Shown here: one piece after another, positions 1 to 7,489 of the stretch | How positions within the stretch are numbered: position 1 is the stretch's first letter | Layout: each line of letters opens with the position of its first letter | Source: Alphaproteobacteria bacterium | GTDB lineage: Bacteria > Pseudomonadota > Alphaproteobacteria > Micavibrionales > Micavibrionaceae | Direction: 5' to 3' | Assembly: GCA_023301785.1 (NCBI GenBank) | Contig: JALZUF010000025.1 | Span: forward strand, 1-10,618 | DNA: 10,618 nt | The notes under the pieces: generated by a model | Databases searched by the model: none | What the model was told of the DNA's origin: nothing | The model's input: only the letters and a program-made list of their open reading frames with translations | Translations under genes and position numbers: made by a program

Positions 1-44
1 TTCTTTTTCTTTGCTTTAACTTTTTTCTTTTTCTTTTTTGCCAT
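1..44 (-). CDS. Lysine-rich protein, N-terminus only (runs off left edge)
   Basis: Only 14 complete codons are visible. They begin Met-Ala and are then almost all lysine, with one Val and one further Ala. The start is well supported: an AAAGGA ribosome-binding sequence at 57-52 lies 7 bases before the ATG. That ribosome-binding site sits inside the last codons of the upstream pseudokinase gene, and the ATG follows its TAA by only 4 bases, so the two genes are almost certainly co-transcribed and probably translationally coupled. A basic N-terminal tail could bind nucleic acid or acidic membrane lipids, but this is speculation; the body of the protein lies outside the window and no family can be assigned. 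Confidence 0.7.
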   Translation of the reverse strand, partial: MAKKKKKKVKAKKK

Positions 45-48
45 CACA

Positions 49-2163
49 TTATCCTTTTATGAAAGCCGCGTAGATTGAAATTAGAATAATAACGAATGAT
101 AGCACCATCGCAATAACAGAGGCGACTTGTTGACCTGTGCGTACGCCATACACTTTACCCTTGGCTAGCTCATGTTCAATTTTCTTTTCTTCGGCGACCA
201 AGTCTTTGTATTTTTCAATCGCCTGATGAAAAGAGTTTAAATCTGTTTGATATATATGTGCATCGTCGAATATCTGCGCCATTGCTTTTAGGTCACCATC
301 AATAGCGAGTGTTTTTATTTTTTCTTTCAGTTCGTTACATTTTTTAGTGTCGTGAAATCTTTTAAAAACAGGATCTAAGTTTTTGAAAAACCATTTTCCA
401 AGTGCGGGAAACTTTTCTAAATTGGCACGCTTTTGAATAGTCGCCATAACTTTTAACTGACCTAAAACACGCACGTGAGGCTTTTCAGAGTTGAGCTCTG
501 CGATATAGGGATCAATAGAATAACGGTCTTTTACACCTAAAAATGAGACTGTATGACGATCAAACAAAATAGCTGGTTTTGATTTTGTGCATAAATTTTG
601 AAATGCACGAATCATATCTGTTGGCGTTTGCACGTAATAGTCTTTTGTAATTTCGCTGAGGCATGGTGCCTCAGGATCAAGTATGTATAGGCATTTTTCT
701 ATACCTGCGTTTAGGCCTTTTTGTTTAACAACATTACGACACGTATCAAACTTTGAAACTAAACCACGCCTTTCATGCGATTTTGATTCACGTAACAGGG
801 GCGCAATGAAATAATATTTCATCACATCTACGAATGCCTGAACATCTTGTTGATCACGATATCTTTTTATCAGGTGTTTCCCAAAACCAAGCGGGTTAAA
901 AAAAATGTCTTTATAACGAATGCATATACCAGGAAAGAGCGCGTGCGAAACAATGACACCAAGTCTGTCACCGTAACTATTCCCTTTTTCAAAATTAGCT
1001 CCCGTCGCAATCGCTTGCTCTAAGCGGCTTTTGACAATTTTATCTTCGATGGCCCGTTCAACCCATTGATCAATCTCTTTATTATCGATCAGTTTGGTTA
1101 GTTCGTTAGGATCCAAATGGATGTCTTTTGCCAAAGTTTCGGGTCGTAAATATTTTTTATGATTAAAGATAATAGGACGGCTGGCTTTGAAGCGTTGCGG
1201 CGCTTGTTTAGGGCTAAGACGTCGACCATCAACCCAATCTTCTAAATCTTCAATGCCCCATCGTTGTTCTGGATCATCATATAAAAGGCCGCGTAGGAGT
1301 TCGAGCATAGCACCACTAAGGCGGTCTTTTCCCATCAGGGTGCTGTAACTGCTTTTTTCGATTTTGCGCTCTATTATTTGTTCGTCATTTAGATCTTTAA
1401 GCGGATCTTGGGTTCGAAGCATTACTGCTAGTGTGACACCGAATGAATATAAATCATCAGCAATCTCACCAGGGCCGCGCCCTAATGGATCAGCCATGGC
1501 GCGCTCTATCGGCTCAAACACAGCGGGTAATTGACTGGCCGCTGGTGTTGCCAAGCATTCCCCTAAATGTATTTTTTGACCAGCCTTTGCGCCACCATCA
1601 AAAATATTACCCGGCCATATTTCGCCGTGATACATTTCTTTATTTCGAAGGGTGCGTAAAATTTCGATCATTGGCATGACGACATTTTGCAAAACCGATT
1701 CTGGTCGCCAACCAAGCGCAATGTTTCTTGCATTACGATCAACCAGTGGATTACCCAAGGTGTCTTCATAAATGAAACAGTAATATTCTTTTTTATCTGG
1801 TGGCCAATACACTTTATTAGATGCAATAAGACGACACAGATTTGGATGATCTATGGTCTTATATTTTGATTGATAGGTGAAGCGCGGTGTTAAATCTTTG
1901 TCGCAAATAAGCGCGAATAAATTGGCCGCGTTTCTTCCTGCGCCAATAGCGCGATAGGCGCGTACACTTTCTTTTTCTAAATGTTTTAAGCGTTCATCAA
2001 GACGAATTGAGATATCTTTGTTGAATTCAATAGATTTGCTGTTTGATGCTTTCTCAACGGGCGCAGAATTTTCATCCGCCCCTTCTGTAGAAGGCGTATT
2101 TTTAACATCGGCGGACTGTGTGTCAGCGTCTGATTCAGCGTTTGATTCTGGTGCGTTCGTCAT
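49..2163 (-). CDS. Tail-anchored protein kinase-like protein, probable pseudokinase
   Basis: The product is 704 residues from the ATG chosen here. An in-frame TTG at 2196 would add 11 residues; neither start has a well-placed ribosome-binding site. The first ~40 residues are acidic and Ala/Ser/Asp/Glu-rich. Residues ~60-320 read as a protein kinase fold: HGEIWPGN at 179-186 sits where the catalytic loop HRDxxxxN belongs, DDLYSFG at 236-242 matches the DVYSLG helix-F motif, and a C-lobe end of the type DPEQRW appears near 297-302. The catalytic Asp of HRD is Glu, the Asp-Phe-Gly metal motif is replaced by Leu-Gly-Glu (200-202), and no clear VAIK lysine is visible, so it is probably inactive or atypical. 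The next ~330 residues match nothing I recognise. The last ~22 residues are a single hydrophobic helix followed by Lys-Gly, which suggests a tail-anchored inner-membrane protein facing the cytoplasm. It lies downstream of purA, has its own promoter candidate, and is followed at once by a lysine-rich gene. The kinase fold is fairly certain; the function is unknown. Confidence 0.85.
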   Translation of the reverse strand: MTNAPESNAESDADTQSADVKNTPSTEGADENSAPVEKASNSKSIEFNKDISIRLDERLKHLEKESVRAYRAIGAGRNAANLFALICDKDLTPRFTYQSKYKTIDHPNLCRLIASNKVYWPPDKKEYYCFIYEDTLGNPLVDRNARNIALGWRPESVLQNVVMPMIEILRTLRNKEMYHGEIWPGNIFDGGAKAGQKIHLGECLATPAASQLPAVFEPIERAMADPLGRGPGEIADDLYSFGVTLAVMLRTQDPLKDLNDEQIIERKIEKSSYSTLMGKDRLSGAMLELLRGLLYDDPEQRWGIEDLEDWVDGRRLSPKQAPQRFKASRPIIFNHKKYLRPETLAKDIHLDPNELTKLIDNKEIDQWVERAIEDKIVKSRLEQAIATGANFEKGNSYGDRLGVIVSHALFPGICIRYKDIFFNPLGFGKHLIKRYRDQQDVQAFVDVMKYYFIAPLLRESKSHERRGLVSKFDTCRNVVKQKGLNAGIEKCLYILDPEAPCLSEITKDYYVQTPTDMIRAFQNLCTKSKPAILFDRHTVSFLGVKDRYSIDPYIAELNSEKPHVRVLGQLKVMATIQKRANLEKFPALGKWFFKNLDPVFKRFHDTKKCNELKEKIKTLAIDGDLKAMAQIFDDAHIYQTDLNSFHQAIEKYKDLVAEEKKIEHELAKGKVYGVRTGQQVASVIAMVLSFVIILISIYAAFIKG

Positions 2164-2238
2164 TGGTTTTAGCAAGTCGATAAGAAAAGGATTCAAGAAT
2201 GGAAATCATTCATCCTTATTCTAATCGTCTTTGCCCAA

Positions 2239-2267
2239 ATTGTAAATCAGATGCACACTTATGACAA
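2239..2267 (-). promoter_or_regulatory. Sigma70-type promoter for the pseudokinase operon
   Basis: On the minus strand TTGTCA (2267-2262) and TACAAT (2244-2239) are each one base from consensus and are separated by exactly 17 bases. Transcription would start near 2232, about 70 bases before the pseudokinase ATG. The -35 element lies only 6 bases beyond the purA stop codon, so the pseudokinase and lysine-rich gene can be expressed independently of purA. Read-through from purA also remains possible, because no terminator hairpin is visible between the genes. The call rests on sequence match only. Confidence 0.55.
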
Positions 2268-2272
2268 AAAAA

Positions 2273-3565
2273 TTATAATTTAAACGGGTCTTGCATCAAA
2301 ATTGTGTCATCACGATCAGGGCTGGTTGATAATAACGCCACTGGCGCCTCAATCAGCTCTTCAATGTAGCGGATATATTTTACGGCATCACCAGGGACAT
2401 CTGACCAGCTACGCGCGCCTTCAGTTAAGCCTTCCCAGCCTTTGATCGTTTTGTATATCGGTTTAATATTTGCCTGATCTACAGTCGAAGACGGTAAGTA
2501 ATCAATCTCTTTACCGTTCAATTCATAAGCCACACAGATTTTAATTTCATCAAAACCGTCTAAAACATCAATTTTAGTCAGAGCGATACCATCGATACCG
2601 CCTGTTTTGATGGCTTGGCGTACCAATACAGCATCAAACCAACCACAACGACGCTTACGACCCGTTGATGTGCCAAATTCATGGCCGCGCTTGCCTAATG
2701 TTTCACCGTCATCATCATGTAGCTCTGTTGGGAATGGGCCAGAGCCAACACGTGTTGTGTAGGCCTTCGTAATACCCAAAACATAGCCGATTTTCTTAGA
2801 ACCAACACCAGCACCCGCCGCAGCTTGCGCCGCCACTGTGTTTGAGGAGGTTACGAACGGATATGTTCCATGATCAACATCTAGGAAGTGACCTTGCGCG
2901 CCCTCAAACAAAATTTTCTTACCTGCTTTGTGCGCATCATCAATCGCTTTCCATGTGACGCCAGCGAAAGATAGAATTCTATCCGCCATGCCCATAAGCT
3001 CGTCATAGACTTCATCCGCTTTCAGCTCAGTCGCACCGAGACCTTTTAGAGCGGCATTGTGGTAGTCGAGCATATTTTCAATGCGTTCTCTTAGATATTC
3101 AGGATGTGCCAAATCGCACACACGAATACCACGGCGGGCAACCTTATCTTCATAGGCCAAGCCGATACCGCGGCCCGTTGTTCCGATTTTTTTCGCGCCG
3201 CGTGCCTCTTCCATGGCAATGTCTAATGCTGGGTGGACAGGTAAAATAAGTGTCGCATTTTCAGCGAGCATTAAGTTATCAGGTGTAATTTCAATCCCTT
3301 GAGATTTCACATTATCGATTTCCCACAACAACGCTTTAGGGTCGACAACAACGCCATTACCAATAATTGAAAGCTTATTTTTACGCACCACGCCAGACGG
3401 CAGTAAGTGCAGTTTATAAGTCTCACCATCAACAACCAATGTGTGGCCTGCGTTATGCCCGCCTTGAAAGCGCACGACAACGTCGGCTTCCTTAGACAGC
3501 ACATCTACAATTTTACCTTTTCCTTCATCACCCCATTGGGACCCGATTACGGCAACATTCGACAT
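2273..3565 (-). CDS. purA: Adenylosuccinate synthetase
   Basis: It catalyses the GTP-dependent joining of IMP and aspartate to adenylosuccinate, the first committed step from IMP to AMP, in the cytoplasm. The 430-residue product is full length for the family and collinear with it. The N-terminal P-loop-like motif QWGDEGKGK is at residues 10-18, with the catalytic Asp13; His41 is in GGHNAGHT. The IMP-binding GTTGRGIG is at 128-135, EGAQG at 221-225, the aspartate and arginine loop GTSTGRKRRCGW at 298-309, and the guanine-binding TKID at 330-333. The ATG is preceded by AAAGGAAA with good spacing. It is transcribed away from a long AT-rich gap. The downstream gene is the pseudokinase, 109 bases beyond the purA stop measured to its ATG. 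No missing residue or truncation is seen. Confidence 0.98.
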   Translation of the reverse strand: MSNVAVIGSQWGDEGKGKIVDVLSKEADVVVRFQGGHNAGHTLVVDGETYKLHLLPSGVVRKNKLSIIGNGVVVDPKALLWEIDNVKSQGIEITPDNLMLAENATLILPVHPALDIAMEEARGAKKIGTTGRGIGLAYEDKVARRGIRVCDLAHPEYLRERIENMLDYHNAALKGLGATELKADEVYDELMGMADRILSFAGVTWKAIDDAHKAGKKILFEGAQGHFLDVDHGTYPFVTSSNTVAAQAAAGAGVGSKKIGYVLGITKAYTTRVGSGPFPTELHDDDGETLGKRGHEFGTSTGRKRRCGWFDAVLVRQAIKTGGIDGIALTKIDVLDGFDEIKICVAYELNGKEIDYLPSSTVDQANIKPIYKTIKGWEGLTEGARSWSDVPGDAVKYIRYIEELIEAPVALLSTSPDRDDTILMQDPFKL

Positions 3566-3935
3566 TGGTATTTCCTTTTTTAAATTAATGCGTAAATTTT
3601 TGGTGATATTTCAATACTTTAACGCGATAAAACGTAAAGGTCTTTTGATAAAGCCCCTTTTCAACACTGTATTCATGTATGACATATCACCCTTTTTTAG
3701 CGTATTACACGTATGAATCAAGGTGTAAGGGCATAATTATTAAACTTATGAGAAAGAAAATAAGGGGCAGATTAACGCTTATGTTGATTAATTGGTGAAA
3801 TATGGTTAAAACAACCTATTACCGCCGCTTTGATGACATAATTAGAAACTATTAATACTGCATTGATATCGTAGCTAAATAATGAAAAAGCCTATGATGC
3901 GGTTCAAATTTTTTGTTAAAACAATGGAGTTTATG
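3566..3935. other. AT-rich divergent intergenic region (purA / IcmD-like gene)
   Basis: This 370-base gap lies between two divergently transcribed genes and should hold both promoters. No RNA gene, long repeat or terminator-like hairpin was found. The best plus-strand promoter candidate is TTGATT (3784-3789) with TAAAAC (3807-3812) at 17-base spacing, 8 of 12 consensus positions; a second weak pair begins TTGATG at 3830. Nothing convincing was found for purA on the minus strand. Near the right end an ATG at 3882 opens the same frame as the IcmD-like gene but lacks a ribosome-binding site, so it was treated as non-coding. Confidence 0.5.
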
Positions 3936-4343
3936 ATGAAAAAATTAGTTAAGAATACAAGCCTACATTTAAGTGCTGCGATCACTATTGGCGTCATGAG
4001 TGGAGCACAAGATGCTTCTGCGGCGGGCGTTAACACATTTAGTACAATTTCTAATAATGTTGTCGATGGCGTTGCCGAAGTTCCTGGACTTATAACTGGG
4101 ATATCATACATGCTGGGTGTTTTATTGGCTGTACTCGGTGTTTTAAAAGTGAAGGATCATGTTGAAAACCCTTCATCAACACCGTTGAAAGAGGGCATTG
4201 CCCGCGTATCTGTTGCCGGTGGTTTATTCGCCGTGCCAATCGTAACCGAAGCCATGACATCATTGGTTGAAGGTCAAGGTGGACAGGCTGGTGCTAGCGT
4301 TGCAAATATGAGCCGTGTATCTTTAGGGATTGCTGGCGGATAA
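3936..4343 (+). CDS. Exported small membrane protein resembling IcmD/DotP (type IVB secretion)
   Basis: The product has 135 residues from the ATG at 3936, chosen because GGAG at 3926-3929 lies 6 bases upstream; in-frame ATGs at 3933 and 3882 are less likely. A signal-peptide-like start (Lys-Lys, hydrophobic stretch, Ala-Ser-Ala-Ala near 27-30) is followed by two hydrophobic helices at about 50-70 and 88-110. The short polar loop between them reads KVKDHVENPSSTP (71-83). The size, the two-helix layout and this Lys-x-Lys-x-His-x-x-Asn-Pro loop recall IcmD/DotP, an inner-membrane part of the Dot/Icm secretion and IncI-type conjugation machinery. The similarity is recalled, not searched. No other secretion or conjugation gene is in the window, so it would be an orphan here. 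It is followed 86 bases later by the EF-hand gene on the same strand. The C-terminal tail is Gly-rich and ends Gly-Gly. A generic small membrane protein is the alternative. Confidence 0.75.
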   Translation: MKKLVKNTSLHLSAAITIGVMSGAQDASAAGVNTFSTISNNVVDGVAEVPGLITGISYMLGVLLAVLGVLKVKDHVENPSSTPLKEGIARVSVAGGLFAVPIVTEAMTSLVEGQGGQAGASVANMSRVSLGIAGG

Positions 4344-4429
4344 GCTATCTAAAAAAATAATCTGATATTAAATTGAACTTTATATGTTCTGGTATGTTGG
4401 ATGACCGAATTAACCAAAAGGAGAAAAAT

Positions 4430-4900
4430 ATGTCTATGACAAAACAAATACTAATGGGATCTGCTTTGATGGCCGTTATGGTTGCCCCAGCGTTTGCCGC
4501 AGGTAAAAAAGAAATCACAGAAATCGTTGGTTACAACGTAACTGAAACAACTGTTGAGCTTCAAGAGCCTAAAAAAGCCGCTCTTTATGAAAGAATGGAT
4601 TACAACAAAGACGGTACTGTAACATTTAAAGAGTACCGTAACTTTTCTACTGTTGAAAATGAATATGATGTCTTTGCCCGTATGGATAAGGATGGAAGCA
4701 AGAATATTTCTTATGAAGAATTTGTGACTTTTAACAACACAAAAGGATCAACAAAAGTTGAATCTGAATTGCACGGTAAAGCACAAGTTAAAGGGACGAA
4801 CCTGAAAACACGTGTTATCTCAACGGACACTAAAAGTTATTATGTTCCTGTTGAACCAGAAGTTGTAAACATCACAGATGTTGAGCCAGCGGCTAAATAA
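4430..4900 (+). CDS. Secreted EF-hand calcium-binding protein
   Basis: The 156-residue product starts at the ATG behind an AAGGAG ribosome-binding site at 4418-4423; a longer in-frame opening at 4373 (TTG) has no such site. Residues 1-23 form a signal peptide ending Ala-Phe-Ala, so the mature protein is probably periplasmic or secreted. Two EF-hand loops are seen at residues 57-68 (D-Y-N-K-D-G-T-V-T-F-K-E) and 86-97 (D-K-D-G-S-K-N-I-S-Y-E-E). Both have the expected acidic or oxygen ligands at loop positions 1, 3, 5 and 12 and a hydrophobic residue at 8, so they should bind calcium as a pair. The C-terminal third (~105-156) is rich in Val, Thr, Lys and Glu, with no recognised domain. It may share a transcript with the upstream IcmD-like gene and ends at a strong hairpin terminator. 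Calcium binding is well supported; the biological role is unknown. Confidence 0.9.
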   Translation: MSMTKQILMGSALMAVMVAPAFAAGKKEITEIVGYNVTETTVELQEPKKAALYERMDYNKDGTVTFKEYRNFSTVENEYDVFARMDKDGSKNISYEEFVTFNNTKGSTKVESELHGKAQVKGTNLKTRVISTDTKSYYVPVEPEVVNITDVEPAAK

Positions 4901-4922
4901 CCAATCAATTTAAAGAGTTTTT

Positions 4923-4950
4923 AAAAAGGGAGCCTGATGGTTCCCTTTTT
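4923..4950. terminator. Bidirectional terminator between EF-hand gene and glmM
   Basis: A 12-base-pair stem (4923-4934 with 4939-4950, one G-T pair) closes a 4-base loop. The stem has AAAAA at its left foot and TTTTT, continuing to TTTTTT, at its right foot, so both transcripts end in a U run. It lies 23 bases after the EF-hand stop and 20 bases after the glmM stop, serving the two convergent genes. Confidence 0.85.
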
Positions 4951-4969
4951 TATTGCCTGATTTTATTTT

Positions 4970-6313
4970 CTAGGCGGCTTGAATTATTTTACACAAGCTG
5001 TTGACCACGGCCTCGACCATAACATCATCATCACCTTCCGCCATCACCCTTATTAAAGGTTCAGTACCAGAAGCACGCACCAGTAAGCGTCCCCGCCCTT
5101 TTAGCTCGTCTTCCGCAAGTAGAATGGCGGATTGAACTTCCTTGTTATCAAGCGGCGTTTTTCCCGCATATTTTACATTTTTAAGAAGTTGCGGAAGCGG
5201 ATCAAAAACATGGCAAACTTTGCTGGCAGGCTCATTTGATTTATGAAGCACGTTCAAAACTTGAAGCGCAGCCAAAAGACCATCCCCAGTTGTACCAAAA
5301 TCACTTAGGATAATATGCCCTGATTGTTCGCCGCCAATATTAAAATCATTTGATTTCATTTCCTCAACAACGTGTCGATCACCAACAGCGCTTCGTATAA
5401 AGGTAATATTTTCTTTTTCAAAGAAACGCTCTAGACCAAGGTTAGACATGACAGTGGCAACAACGCCGCCTTTCAAGAAACCTTCATTTCGCTTTTCAAT
5501 CGCAAGCAACCCAAGTAATTGATCACCATCAACAATATTGCCTTTTTCATCAACGACGATAAGACGGTCGGCGTCACCATCAAGGGCGATACCGATGTCC
5601 GCCCCTTCTTCAACAACGCGTTCTTGCAGATTTTTTGTAGCCGTCGCGCCAAAGCCGTCATTGATGTTACGGCCATTTGGCGTGTTACCAATATTAATAA
5701 CGTTGGCTTCAAGTTCCCACAATATTTGTGGTGCCACTTTATAGGCAGCGCCATGGGCGCAGTCCAAGACAACTTTCATATTATTTAACGTTTGTCCTTT
5801 TGGGAAGCTTCGTTTGATATATTCAATGTAGCGTCCAGGGGCATCATCAAGCTGTGTTGCTTTGCCGATTTCGTCCGCGCTTGGTAAATGCGGCGTGAGG
5901 TCTTGGTCAATCATCGCTTCAATTTTTGATTCAAGATCATCGGAGAGTTTGTATCCATCTGCGCCAAATAATTTAATCCCGTTATCTTGATAGGGGTTAT
6001 GACTGGCGGAAATCATGACACCAATATCGGCGCGAAGCGATAAAGTCAAACGTGCAACGGCAGGTGTCGGCACAGGCCCTGTGCGGACAACGTTTAAGCC
6101 CATCGCAACAAAGCCAGAGGCCATTGCTTGTTCTAACATATAACCTGAAAGGCGCGTATCTTTACCGATGACAACACGGGCAATATCGCCGCCCATTTCT
6201 TGCTTCATCACAAGCGCAGTCGCCATAGCGACCTTCATCGCCATTTCTGCGGTCATGGGAAACTGGTTCGCCGTCCCTCTTATTCCATCTGTTCCAAAAT
6301 ATTTTTTAGTCAT
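4970..6313 (-). CDS. glmM: Phosphoglucosamine mutase
   Basis: It converts glucosamine-6-phosphate to glucosamine-1-phosphate, the step before UDP-N-acetylglucosamine, needed for peptidoglycan and lipopolysaccharide. The product is 447 residues, normal for the family. From the start chosen here, KYFGTDGIRG is at 4-13, the phosphoserine loop ISASHNP at 101-107 (Ser104 is the phosphorylated residue by family analogy), the magnesium-binding DGDADR at 245-250, the substrate-specificity loop GGEQSGH at 327-333 and the phosphate-binding RASGTEP at 413-419. The ATG at 6313 gives the family-typical MTKKYFGTDG start; an in-frame ATG at 6328 would add five residues, and neither has a clear ribosome-binding site. 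In many Alphaproteobacteria glmM follows ftsH directly; here a convergent hydrolase gene lies between them. All catalytic motifs are present. Confidence 0.97.
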   Translation of the reverse strand: MTKKYFGTDGIRGTANQFPMTAEMAMKVAMATALVMKQEMGGDIARVVIGKDTRLSGYMLEQAMASGFVAMGLNVVRTGPVPTPAVARLTLSLRADIGVMISASHNPYQDNGIKLFGADGYKLSDDLESKIEAMIDQDLTPHLPSADEIGKATQLDDAPGRYIEYIKRSFPKGQTLNNMKVVLDCAHGAAYKVAPQILWELEANVINIGNTPNGRNINDGFGATATKNLQERVVEEGADIGIALDGDADRLIVVDEKGNIVDGDQLLGLLAIEKRNEGFLKGGVVATVMSNLGLERFFEKENITFIRSAVGDRHVVEEMKSNDFNIGGEQSGHIILSDFGTTGDGLLAALQVLNVLHKSNEPASKVCHVFDPLPQLLKNVKYAGKTPLDNKEVQSAILLAEDELKGRGRLLVRASGTEPLIRVMAEGDDDVMVEAVVNSLCKIIQAA

Positions 6314-6352
6314 GTACTTTACAATCATTTTTTTTCGCTGTAGCCTTATTAA

Positions 6353-6358
6353 ATTATA
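6353..6358 (-). promoter_or_regulatory. Candidate -10 element for glmM
   Basis: A perfect TATAAT reads on the minus strand, placing a transcription start near 6346, about 33 bases before the glmM start at 6313. The -35 side is poor: TAGACA lies upstream, but at 14-base spacing, shorter than usual. The glmM and hydrolase genes are divergent and share this 145-base region. Confidence 0.35.
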
Positions 6359-6408
6359 GAGAAAGAGAAAAATGTCTAGACTTAGTTGTTGTTGCTGAAA
6401 AATTTGTC

Positions 6409-6424
6409 CCGCTTATTCAAGCGG
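6409..6424. repeat. Short perfect inverted repeat (CCGCTT-ATTC-AAGCGG)
   Basis: A 6-base-pair GC-rich stem with a 4-base loop sits 35 bases before the hydrolase start, in the divergent promoter region. On the plus strand it is followed by CCGTTTT, and on the minus strand by GGACAAATTTTT, so it is not a convincing terminator in either direction. It may be an operator or an RNA hairpin in the leader, or chance. Confidence 0.3.
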
Positions 6425-6458
6425 CCGTTTTCACACATTATTAAGAAAGTTAGATATT

Positions 6459-7488
6459 ATGACACAGACTATACGTCCCACTTCCTATGCAGTACTAGGA
6501 TCAAACAACAAACCTTTAAAACCACATCAGTTCAACTTCTCAACGAAAAAAGGTGAGACATCGATAACTGTTGTTCCCCCACATGCCGGCGATGAAATTC
6601 CATTTATTGTCACAAACCCACATAGCGGAATATTTGTGCCAAAGGGGTTTAAACGCCATCTATCGCCAAATGTCTCGTTACGTTCTTTCCTGCAACGGGG
6701 AGATTTTTATACAGATTGGCTATCAGCCAATGCGGCCAGTCAAGGTGCGTTCCATCTTATATCCTTAGTTAGCCCAACGTATATGAATGTTGGACGCAGG
6801 AAAGATAGCATCAACCCAAGCGATGTACGGGGGCGTCTTTGTTGGCCTTCCATATAATCCCGAAGACCCCTACACCAGCCAAGGTAATGGCCAAGGCTTA
6901 GTTGCCGTTAAATCTTTATATGATGCGCAGGCCATTTATAGTGAGAGCGGTTTGCCTGATGAAGATGATATTCAACGGCGCATCATTGAGCATTATGATC
7001 CATTCCATGACACTTTAGAAAAACAAGTTGAAAGCAACCTGAGTAAATTTGGTTATAACCTTGTTTATGATGTTCATTCGATGCCTTCTATTGGCACTTC
7101 GTTTGAGAGTGATAAAGATAAGGCAAGACCTGATATTATCATTGGTAATAATCATTTCTTAAGCGGCTCAACGCCATTAAGTATGATTGCTTATCAGCTT
7201 GCTAAGGATTTTAGACTTAGTGTGCGAATGAATGAACCCTATTTTGGTGGGTTTATTACGCAGCGTTATGCACGCTTACCAACTAAATCTTACCGAGACG
7301 AAACATTCGGAGACAGAGGTAGCGAGTCAATTCAGGTGGAGTTCAATAGGAGATCTATTGGCCTTGATGAAGAAACCTTAGAGTTGGTTGACCCTGAAGC
7401 ATTCAGTTATTTTCAGACATATAATACAACGTTAATGCAGCGTTTTTCAGAGTATGTTAGAGAAAAAGTGCATCACGACCACCCATAA
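6459..7488 (+). pseudogene. N-formylglutamate amidohydrolase-like gene, split by a one-base frameshift
   Basis: Family members hydrolyse N-formylglutamate (histidine breakdown) or related N-acyl substrates. The first frame (6459-6857, 132 residues, ATG after AAGAAAG) holds NPHSG at 53-57 and a RGDFYTD stretch at 80-86 that matches the family's Arg-Ser-Glu-Asp-x-Tyr-x-Asp pattern. It also holds YMNVGRR at 108-114, and then continues into a frame-specific tail and stop. The family continues in the +1 frame to 7488, with YNPEDPY, the conserved YDVHSMP and the QVEFNRR segment. Removing one G from the GGGGG run at 6829-6833 restores one 342-residue protein with collinear motifs. The second frame has an ATG at 6787 but no ribosome-binding site. 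Both halves carry conserved residues, so neither piece alone should be active. The cause could be a real recent mutation or a homopolymer sequencing error. The substrate is not certain, because HutG-like relatives differ, and no other histidine-utilisation gene is nearby. Confidence 0.85.
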
Positions 7489-7489
7489 C

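Noticed and set aside
1443..2224. Plus-strand open frames opposite the pseudokinase gene
   Set aside because: They are antisense to a frame with clear kinase-like motifs and have no start signals.
3882..3935. N-terminal extension of the IcmD-like gene
   Set aside because: The ATG at 3882 has no ribosome-binding site, while GGAG precedes the ATG at 3936 and the signal peptide then begins Met-Lys-Lys.
3566..3935. Riboswitch or small RNA in the long gap before purA
   Set aside because: No paired GC-rich stems, conserved riboswitch core or terminator hairpin could be found; the gap is plain AT-rich sequence.
4373..4429. N-terminal extension of the EF-hand gene
   Set aside because: The TTG start lacks a ribosome-binding site and the extension would hide the signal peptide; the AAGGAG before 4430 decides the start.
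5473..5788. Open frames of 68-99 codons on both strands inside glmM
   Set aside because: They overlap the conserved DGDADR region of glmM in other frames; they are shadows of the real coding frame.
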